From: Deltaproteobacteria bacterium
GTDB lineage: Bacteria; Desulfobacterota_B; Binatia; UBA9968
NCBI GenBank assembly: GCA_016193385.1
Contig: JACPSF010000179.1
Span: 1-12,202 of the forward strand
DNA length: 12,202 bases
Direction of reading: 5' to 3'
The translations under genes were made by a program, and so were the position numbers. The first letter of the stretch is position 1. Each line of letters begins with the position of its first letter. Positions 7,077-12,202 of this stretch are shown here, piece after piece. The notes beneath the pieces are model-generated. The model did not search any database. It was given only the letters and a program-made list of their open reading frames with translations, and was not told the origin of the DNA.

Positions 7077-7886
7077 ATGAAAAAATATTTGGCCTTTTTG
7101 GCTCTCTGCTTTTTGGTTTTGGGTTTTGGAATTGCTGCTAAGGCACAAGACAAGTATCCGAGCAGGCCTATCAAGATCATCATCCCTCTCGGTCCTGGCA
7201 CCGTAAACGATGTGGTGGCCCGCACCGTGAGCGAGCCTCTGGCACAGGAGCTTAAGACCGAAATCCTCATCGAATACAAGCCGGGAGCAGGAGGCGCCGT
7301 GGGAAGCGATTTTGTCGCCAAGTCCAGACCCGATGGCTACACCCTCGGCTCCATCAACTCTTCAGCTCTTACGAATGCGCCAGCCATCACTGCCAACCTT
7401 CCTTACGACCCGCTTAAGGACTTTACACCGCTGGCTGATGTGGGGGGGAACCCGGTCATGCTAGTGGTCAACGCAGGCTCAGCTTGGAAAACGCTGGAGG
7501 ACTTCCTGGGCCAGGCCAACAACATCATGCAGATCTGGTCTACCGTCGGCGGGCATGTGAGGGCGGGAAAATTCAGGGTTCTGGCAGTCACGGCCCCGGT
7601 TAAGGAAACTCCCGAGGTCCCAACATTCACTAGCAAGGGGTTCTCACAAGTGAGCCTCGGCGTCACTTTCGGTTTCTACGGCCCTGCCAACCTGCCGAGG
7701 GACGTGGTGGCCAGGCTGGTCCCCGCATTGGAGAGGGCCAGCAAGAACCCAGCAACCGTGGTGAAGCTGGAGAAGGCCGGGCTTGAGGTCGCTTACACAG
7801 GGCCCAAAGAGCTTTTTGAACGCATTAAAAAAGATTTGGCCATTTCCCGCGAGGTGGCCAAAAAGGCGGGGATCTCGCAGGATTAA
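7077..7886 (+). CDS. tctC: Tripartite tricarboxylate transporter substrate-binding protein TctC/Bug family, internally shortened
   Basis: A periplasmic binding protein for a Tct system. The signal peptide (1-23) ends in AKA, followed by QDKYPSRPIKIIIPLGPGTVNDVVAR (24-49), then YKPGAGGAVGSDFVAKSRPDGYTL (67-90) and LPYDPLKDFTPLADVGGNPVMLVV (108-131), all classic for the family. The C-terminal part resumes with VGGHVRAGKFRVLAVTAPVKETPEVPTF (157-184) and GFYGPANLPRDVVARL (199-214). The protein is 269 residues against about 320 usually. The missing part lies around residues 143-150, where TLEDF runs straight into LGQANNIMQIW. The normally intervening segment with the SSHF-like and HVPYKG-like blocks, which help bind the carboxylate, is absent. 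The frame stays open, so this is an in-frame deletion, a natural variant or an assembly error; ligand binding is probably impaired. TctB follows six bases downstream, in an operon. Confidence 0.85.
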   Translation: MKKYLAFLALCFLVLGFGIAAKAQDKYPSRPIKIIIPLGPGTVNDVVARTVSEPLAQELKTEILIEYKPGAGGAVGSDFVAKSRPDGYTLGSINSSALTNAPAITANLPYDPLKDFTPLADVGGNPVMLVVNAGSAWKTLEDFLGQANNIMQIWSTVGGHVRAGKFRVLAVTAPVKETPEVPTFTSKGFSQVSLGVTFGFYGPANLPRDVVARLVPALERASKNPATVVKLEKAGLEVAYTGPKELFERIKKDLAISREVAKKAGISQD

Positions 7887-7892
7887 AAGAAG

Positions 7893-8336
7893 ATGACGAA
7901 GTCCGACCGCTGGACCGGGCCTCTCCTGCTCCTCTTCTCGCTATACGTCTGTGTCGAAAGCGCGCGGCTCGGACTCGGAGTGTTTTCCCGGCCTGGCCCC
8001 GGTTTTTTCCCTTTTTACGCCGGGCTCGCTTTAGCGGTTTTGGCGCTAACCCAATCTCTCCTCTCGTTTCTTATCGACCTCGAGAAAGAAGAGGCCTGGG
8101 AAAACTGGGTCAGCATTCTTTTCGTTGTGCTGGCCATGTTTGCTTTTGCCCTTTTTCTGGATTTCCTGGGGTTTGTTGTCACAGCCACGCTTTTTCTCGG
8201 CTTTTTACTGAGAGCAATAGAGCGGCGGGGGTGGCTCTTTTCTCTGACCGTAGCTCTTTTGATTGCTGCTGCATCTTATCTTGTTTTTGGCCGTTGGCTC
8301 CAAGCCCAGCTCCCATCCGGTATCCTGGGAATATAG
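7893..8336 (+). CDS. tctB: Tripartite tricarboxylate transporter small membrane subunit TctB
   Basis: A 147-residue membrane protein with four predicted membrane segments at about 9-25, 38-60, 70-92 and 96-133; the last stretch is broken by charged RAIERRG and probably forms two spans. The motif GPGFFPFYAGLALAVLAL (35-52) is the typical TctB signature after the first helix. TctB is the poorly conserved four-helix subunit that sits in the inner membrane with TctA in secondary, cation-driven uptake of di- and tricarboxylates delivered by TctC. It lies six bases after tctC and six bases before tctA, so the three are almost certainly cotranscribed. The start ATG is preceded by an AAGAAG purine tract. 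Confidence 0.9.
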   Translation: MTKSDRWTGPLLLLFSLYVCVESARLGLGVFSRPGPGFFPFYAGLALAVLALTQSLLSFLIDLEKEEAWENWVSILFVVLAMFAFALFLDFLGFVVTATLFLGFLLRAIERRGWLFSLTVALLIAAASYLVFGRWLQAQLPSGILGI

Positions 8337-8342
8337 TCAAAC

Positions 8343-9836
8343 GTGGAGGCAGTCCAGAGCATATTCTCCGGCTTCGCAGTTGCCCTCACGTTAAAAAATC
8401 TCGCGTTCTGTTTCATCGGAGTTCTCTTAGGCACCGTGGTTGGAGTTCTCCCGGGGATTGGTCCTGCGGCCGCCATCTCGCTCCTTCTCCCTTCTACTCT
8501 ACGCATCGACCCTACCTCTTCCATGATCATGCTGGCGGGTCTTTACTACGGCGTCATGTACGGAGGCTCTACCACTTCTATTCTAGTTAGGATCCCGGGC
8601 GAGGCGGCGTCGGTGATCACCTGCCTCGACGGACATGAGATGGCGCGGCAAGGGAGGGCCGGCGCGGCCCTTGGGATCGCTGCATTTGGCTCGTTCATCG
8701 CCGGGACGCTGGGGGTAGTTGGCCTCATGTTTCTCGCGCCCACCCTGGCTTCTTTCGCCCTGTTATTCGGCGCTCCGGAATATTTTTCGCTCATGGTTAT
8801 GTCCATGACCCTGGTCACGTACCTTTCACGCGGTTCCGTGATCAAGTCCCTGATGGCTGCGGCCGCGGGCTTGATTCTCGGAGCGGTGGGACTGGATACG
8901 ATGACCGCCAAGCCACGTTTCACCTATGACATCCTGGTGCTCAGAGACGGGCTCGGGATCGTTCCGGTGGTGATGGGGCTCTTCGGCATCTCCGAAGTCC
9001 TGCTAAACGTGGGCACGAGCACCCCCCAGGAGTTCCTTAAGGGTAAGATCCAGGGCCTCCTCCCCAACCGGCAGGATTGGCAAGACTCCACTATACCGAT
9101 CATGCGTGGGTCTGTCCTTGGGTTTTTCCTGGGAATCGTTCCGGGCCTCGGCACGATCATTCCCACTTTTTTGTCCTACGGCTTGGAAAAGCGGTTATCC
9201 AAGCATCCAGAAAAATTCGGCGCCGGCGCGATTGAGGGCGTGGCAGCCCCTGAGTCCTGCAATAATGCCGCGGCCACGGGGAATTTTGTCCCCATGCTTT
9301 CTCTAGGGATTCCGGCCAATGCCATTATGGCGATCCTGCTCGGCGCCCTCACCCTCTACGGCCTTCGCCCCGGACCGCTCCTCATTACCGAGAATCCAGC
9401 TTTCTTCTGGGGCCTTATTGCCTCCATGTATATAGGGAATGTCATGCTCCTTATCCTCAATCTGCCCCTCATCCCTGTATGGGTCCAGGTTCTCAAAATC
9501 CCCTACGGGATTCTTTATCCCCTGATCCTTCTCTTCTGTCTAGTGGGCGCTTACAGTCTCAACAACAGCACCGGCGACGTAATCATTATGTGCGTCTTCG
9601 GTGTCGTTGGCTTTGTGATGAAGAAGTTTCAGTTCGAAGCGTCGCCGATGGTTCTGGCCTTGGTTTTGGGTCCCATGCTGGAGGATAACCTGCGCCAGGC
9701 TTTGATCATCTCTGGCGGGAGCTTCCAGGTGTTTTTTACCCGGCCGCTATCTGCGGCCTTCTTAGCTGTCTCTTTCCTGGCTCTTGTGTTGCCGCTCTTC
9801 AAGTTGCGGTTGCAGTGGGTAAGAAGCCTTCTCTAA
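8343..9836 (+). CDS. tctA: Tripartite tricarboxylate transporter large membrane subunit TctA
   Basis: A 497-residue protein of normal TctA length with about 11-12 membrane segments. It is the cation-coupled permease of the Tct system. Both internal-repeat signatures are visible: GVLPGIGPAAAISLLLP (34-50) in the first half and GIVPGLGTIIP (264-274) in the second. Strong family blocks are GLYYGVMYGGSTTSILVRIPGE (66-87), LDGHEMARQGRAGAALG (95-111), EGVAAPESCNNAAATGNFVP (298-317) and LGIPANAIMAILLGAL (321-336). The start is a GTG at 8343, six bases after the tctB stop, with no clear ribosome-binding site of its own, so translation is probably coupled to tctB. No sign of truncation was seen, in contrast to tctC. 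The substrate is set mainly by TctC and cannot be read from TctA. Confidence 0.95.
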   Translation: MEAVQSIFSGFAVALTLKNLAFCFIGVLLGTVVGVLPGIGPAAAISLLLPSTLRIDPTSSMIMLAGLYYGVMYGGSTTSILVRIPGEAASVITCLDGHEMARQGRAGAALGIAAFGSFIAGTLGVVGLMFLAPTLASFALLFGAPEYFSLMVMSMTLVTYLSRGSVIKSLMAAAAGLILGAVGLDTMTAKPRFTYDILVLRDGLGIVPVVMGLFGISEVLLNVGTSTPQEFLKGKIQGLLPNRQDWQDSTIPIMRGSVLGFFLGIVPGLGTIIPTFLSYGLEKRLSKHPEKFGAGAIEGVAAPESCNNAAATGNFVPMLSLGIPANAIMAILLGALTLYGLRPGPLLITENPAFFWGLIASMYIGNVMLLILNLPLIPVWVQVLKIPYGILYPLILLFCLVGAYSLNNSTGDVIIMCVFGVVGFVMKKFQFEASPMVLALVLGPMLEDNLRQALIISGGSFQVFFTRPLSAAFLAVSFLALVLPLFKLRLQWVRSLL

Positions 9837-9942
9837 GTCTCCACTCTCTCAAGCAGACGCATCAACTCCTGGCAGCCATAATGGGATCATTTTGGGGACG
9901 CGCGACTGGCTTCATCTCAGAATCTCTGCAGTCCCCCGTGAG

Positions 9943-9970
9943 TTGACAAAAAATCCTGTTATCAGATAGT
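9943..9970 (+). promoter_or_regulatory. Candidate promoter of the flavoprotein gene
   Basis: A perfect TTGACA (9943-9948), a 16-base spacer and GATAGT (9965-9970, 4 of 6) form the candidate. It shares AGTTGACA-N10-TTATCAGATA with the tctC promoter. It begins 116 bases before the ATG at 10059, against 114 for tctC, while the N10 spacer and the leaders are not similar. Confidence 0.6.
9959..9969 (+). promoter_or_regulatory. Candidate operator TTATC-A-GATAG
   Basis: Ten of 11 bases match the palindrome before tctC, overlapping the -10. Here the left half extends to GTTATC, and at tctC the right half extends to GATAAC. Together they suggest an ideal 13-base site GTTATC-A-GATAAC with one perfect half in each copy. 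Confidence 0.5.
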
Positions 9971-10058
9971 GTCCTACTCAACACGGTAGCCGGGGCGCCA
10001 TTTTGTTTTTTGGACGGAAGCTTCCTCTACACTCTGAAGAGGTCTGGAGCCAGTAACT

Positions 10059-11663
10059 ATGTTAGTGGATCTTTGCGACAAGGCTGACGTGCTGGTTATC
10101 GGCAGCGGAGCCGCAGGTCTCATGGCTGCGGTAAAGGCGCGAGAGAGAGGCGCTGATGCCCTCGTAGCCCTGAAATCGGCCGGATGCTCGACCGATCGCA
10201 GCGGTGGTGGATTGGCCCTGTCCACTGAAAGCTACTCTGTGGAGGACCACGTCAGGGATACTCTGGAGTCGGGGAGATTTATCGGCAATGAACGCTTCAT
10301 CAGAATCCTGAGTGAAGAGGCTCCGCTCAGATTCAAAGAGCTCCGGGATTTCGGCTTGAGAGCCCAAGTGTTTCACGGGTATGTGATCTGCGCGGGCGGC
10401 CCTGCAAGCGCCAGAGGCTCCGAACTAACCAGGGCTTTGAGAAACAGGGCTGATACCCTGGCGGTCAGATTCAAACCCGGCTTCCAGGCGGTAGATCTCA
10501 TAGTCGATAAGGGGAGGGTGAGCGGGGTTTTGGGCTTCGATGTGGACGCGGAGAAGCCTGTCTTTGTTGAAAGCAAGAGCGTGGTTTTGGCGACCGGGGG
10601 TGCAGGTGGAATTTATGCCAAGACAGACAACGACCCGAGAAACACCGGCGACGGTTATGCGATGGCCTATCGTGCAGGACTGAAGCTGAGAGACATGGAG
10701 TTCGTCCAGTTTTATCCGCTGGGGATCGATGACGAGAAGCTCAAGGCCGAAGGTATCGGGCTCTTCCCGCCTAACCTTGCCGACGTGGGTGAAATCAGAA
10801 ATGCCAAGGGTGAGGAGCTGTTGAAAAAACACAACCTCAGGGTGAGGCCTGTCGCCATCAAAGCCAGAGATCTCTTATCCAGAGCGATTTTCCTGGAGAT
10901 CCAGGCGGGCAATGACGTGGACGGATGTGTCCTGCTGGATCTAACCCGGGTGGACGATGAGCGTTGGCCCAAGGATCACGCGACTCTCGTCTATAAGGAT
11001 GCGTTTAGGCGGGTGTTGAGATGTGCTGAGAGGCCCGTTCTCACAACGCCGGTGTGTCATTTTTTCATAGGCGGGGCGGCGATCGACGAGGATTGCACTA
11101 CCGGTATCGCGGGGCTTTATATCGCCGGGGAGACCGGCGCGGGGGTGCACGGGGCCAACCGTATGGGGAGAAATTCCCTTACGGACGCTGTGGTCTTCGG
11201 TGCCCGGGCCGGCGAATCGGCTTCCGGATTCGCCGCTAAAGCGGGCGGTGTCAAGCCCGACTCAAGGCAGATTTCGGATCTGGCAGACAAGCGAATCAGG
11301 CTCCGCGAGAGAGAGGGTTTGAGCCCGGGTGCGATCGCCGAACTGATGGAAAGAGTCAGAGATGTGATGTGGAGACATGTCGGGGTCATTCGCGAGGCGG
11401 AAGACCTGAGGAGCGCGCTTCAATTTTTCCGTGAACTGAATCGAAAGGTTGAGGCGGCAGCCGGCGAGTCGGCTGAGGCCGTGTCCAGCTTGCTCGAAGT
11501 GGAAAATGCTTTGCTCGTGGGCGAGATGGTGGCCAGAAGCGCTTTAATGAGGGAAGAGAGCCGCGGCGCCCATTTCAGAAAAGACTTTCCGGGCGAAGAG
11601 GCTTCGTGGAAGAGAAATCTCTTTGTTCAGAAAGCGGGCGCTCAAATGATGATCACAAAGTGA
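10059..11663 (+). CDS. FAD-dependent oxidoreductase, fumarate reductase/succinate dehydrogenase flavoprotein family
   Basis: A 534-residue soluble flavoprotein. The FAD-binding Rossmann motif VLVIGSGAAG is at 11-20, the second FAD contact ATGGAGGIYAKTDNDPRNTGDG at 178-199, then YRAGLKLRDMEFVQFYPLG (204-222), ARDLLSRAI (269-277), CHFFIGG (333-339) and the C-terminal FAD block GETGAGVHGANRMGRNSL (357-374); a helical FrdA-like tail follows from about 415. Relatives are fumarate reductase, L-aspartate oxidase, APS reductase and tricarballylate dehydrogenase. Departures from true fumarate reductase: the covalent-FAD histidine region reads CSTDRSGGG, the substrate-binding QFHPT is QFYPL, and the RGEGG segment with the catalytic arginine reads AEGIG. 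Substrate and direction are therefore open, and FAD is probably not covalently bound. No export signal, heme or iron-sulfur motif was seen. The promoter is shared in type with tctC, so the substrate may be what the Tct system imports (inference). Confidence 0.88.
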   Translation: MLVDLCDKADVLVIGSGAAGLMAAVKARERGADALVALKSAGCSTDRSGGGLALSTESYSVEDHVRDTLESGRFIGNERFIRILSEEAPLRFKELRDFGLRAQVFHGYVICAGGPASARGSELTRALRNRADTLAVRFKPGFQAVDLIVDKGRVSGVLGFDVDAEKPVFVESKSVVLATGGAGGIYAKTDNDPRNTGDGYAMAYRAGLKLRDMEFVQFYPLGIDDEKLKAEGIGLFPPNLADVGEIRNAKGEELLKKHNLRVRPVAIKARDLLSRAIFLEIQAGNDVDGCVLLDLTRVDDERWPKDHATLVYKDAFRRVLRCAERPVLTTPVCHFFIGGAAIDEDCTTGIAGLYIAGETGAGVHGANRMGRNSLTDAVVFGARAGESASGFAAKAGGVKPDSRQISDLADKRIRLREREGLSPGAIAELMERVRDVMWRHVGVIREAEDLRSALQFFRELNRKVEAAAGESAEAVSSLLEVENALLVGEMVARSALMREESRGAHFRKDFPGEEASWKRNLFVQKAGAQMMITK

Positions 11664-11783
11664 GCCTCCCAACCTCTCAGTCTGAAGCCTTTTTCTCGGC
11701 ACGCATCTCTTTACCCCATTTTCGATTGACATGGTCTCCGCACAGAGGCATAAGAGGCATATAACGGACGGAGGAACGGAATC
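11664..11783 (+). other. Intergenic region before the second NMT1-like gene
   Basis: 120 bases. The right half, from about 11723, is homologous to the region before copy 1 and includes its promoter. The left half (11664-11720) has no match I could see and no clear terminator. Confidence 0.6.
11726..11754 (+). promoter_or_regulatory. Promoter of the second NMT1-like gene
   Basis: A perfect TTGACA (11726-11731), a 17-base spacer and CATAAG (11749-11754), identical in both hexamers and spacing to copy 1. The distance from the -10 to the ATG is 29 bases against 20 in copy 1, giving a more normal leader. A better-looking TATAAC at 11760-11765 is too far (28 bases) from the -35 to pair with it. 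Confidence 0.6.
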
Positions 11784-12202
11784 ATGGGTCGATACGTATT
11801 GATAGTTTGGAGCATATCTTGGCTTCTGGTCTTCTCAGCCTTCGGCCGTGCGCAATCTGCCGAGCGCCGAGGGGAACAGCCGCAGACGGTCCGTATTGCG
11901 TATGTAGCCCCGGTGACTACAATGGCGCCACTCTGGATCGCAGCGGAGATGGGGGCATACGAGCGCGAGGGGCTTGATGTAAAAATTGTATACCTTGAGG
12001 CAAAAGTCGCCGTGGCTGCCCTCGTGGCCGGCGAGGTGGATGCCGTGACGATGTCCGCGCCGGGTCTAATACCGGCTGTCCTTAGCGGGGCTAAGGTCGC
12101 CTTTATTGCAGGACTGCACCACAAGATGATCTTTTCCTTTCACGCGCAGCCGGAGATCCGAAGCCCCGCCCAACTCAGGGGCAAGGTCGTCGGCACAGAC
12201 CG
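11784..12202 (+). CDS. NMT1/SsuA-like ABC transporter substrate-binding protein, copy 2 (3' end outside window)
   Basis: An open frame from ATG 11784 to the last base gives 139 codons plus two bases without a stop. It begins MGRYVLIVWSISWLLVFSAF, a signal peptide with likely cleavage after QSA (24-26), then TVRIAYVAPVTTMAPLWIAAE, VAGEVDAVTMSAPGLIPAV and AFIAGLHHKMIFSFHAQ. It aligns without gaps to copy 1 with 37 differences in 139 residues by hand count (about 73% identity). Most are conservative, and the changes cluster in the signal peptide. It should be a periplasmic binding protein of the same class; differences such as ISAPAV to MSAPGL and N113 to H may alter the ligand. GGAGG (11770-11774) lies nine bases before the ATG. 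Permease and ATPase genes could lie beyond the window; none is visible. Confidence 0.88.
   Translation, partial: MGRYVLIVWSISWLLVFSAFGRAQSAERRGEQPQTVRIAYVAPVTTMAPLWIAAEMGAYEREGLDVKIVYLEAKVAVAALVAGEVDAVTMSAPGLIPAVLSGAKVAFIAGLHHKMIFSFHAQPEIRSPAQLRGKVVGTD

Larger units (their letters stand above)
9837..10058 (+). other. Intergenic region between tctA and the flavoprotein gene
   Basis: 222 bases with no credible gene. It holds the promoter/operator at 9943-9970 and a leader of about 80 bases that includes the 10-base palindrome GGAAGCTTCC (10016-10025). A Shine-Dalgarno-like GGAG (10046-10049) lies nine bases before the ATG. No strong terminator for the tct operon was found. Confidence 0.6.
11723..12202 (+). 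repeat. Direct repeat copy 2: promoter plus 5' part of NMT1-like gene
   Basis: Partner of the copy at 5852-6322, in the same orientation. It includes TTGACA, the -10, the ribosome-binding site and all coding sequence up to the window end. One 9-base length difference lies between the -10 and the ribosome-binding site. Confidence 0.85.

Noticed and set aside
6920..7141. A 73-codon + strand frame before and overlapping tctC
   Set aside because: It spans the candidate promoter and the tctC start in another frame, has no family resemblance and no independent support.
7442..7448. Run of seven G in tctC as a frameshift site
   Set aside because: The frame and the family match (DVGGNPVM) continue unchanged across it, so there is no sign of an actual frameshift here.
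10016..10025. GGAAGCTTCC palindrome in the flavoprotein leader as an operator
   Set aside because: It is a perfect 10-base palindrome but single and not repeated near the other promoters. A chance occurrence is likely, so it is only mentioned within the intergenic entry.
11760..11765. TATAAC as -10 of the second NMT1-like gene
   Set aside because: It is 28 bases from the TTGACA, has no suitable -35 of its own and is absent in copy 1; CATAAG at 17 bases is conserved in both copies.

Overview
The window reads as a piece of a moderately GC-rich, Gram-negative-type bacterial chromosome, probably from an uncultured soil or sediment lineage. Three export-type solute-binding proteins, a tripartite tricarboxylate (Tct) transporter, a hydantoinase B subunit and NMT1-type binding proteins are a mix common in groups such as Binatota, Rokubacteria/NC10 and proteobacterial relatives. 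The taxonomic guess is inference only. I saw no rRNA, tRNA, CRISPR array, transposase or phage gene.

Left part (1-5732): the 3' end of a hydantoinase B/oxoprolinase gene (+), whose codons are far more GC-biased than everything after it. Next come an ornithine cyclodeaminase/mu-crystallin-type dehydrogenase (-), a divergent VOC (glyoxalase-fold) protein (+), a CinA-like protein (+) whose C-terminal PncC domain has lost its catalytic signature, and a convergent M3 oligoendopeptidase F (-). These are separate transcription units with little functional link visible here.

Right part (5733-12202): an accessory uptake region entirely on the + strand. An NMT1/SsuA-like binding protein gene (5904-6884) is followed by a tctC-tctB-tctA operon (7077-9836) and a soluble flavoprotein of the fumarate reductase/succinate dehydrogenase family (10059-11663). 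A second copy of the NMT1-like gene starts at 11784 and runs off the window end. The two NMT1-like copies share their promoter region as well as their coding sequence, so the tct and flavoprotein genes lie between two direct, diverged repeats.

Most notable signals: (1) tctC and the flavoprotein gene are preceded by the same promoter/operator architecture, AGTTGACA-N10-TTATCAGATA, at nearly the same distance from the start codon (114 and 116 nt). A small palindrome centred on TTATC-A-GATAA overlaps the -10, which suggests joint control of an uptake system and an intracellular redox enzyme. (2) TctC appears to carry an in-frame internal deletion of roughly 55-60 residues in its ligand-binding region. 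(3) The CinA deamidase domain and the flavoprotein active site both depart from their family signatures. (4) There is a sharp codon-composition break near position 958.
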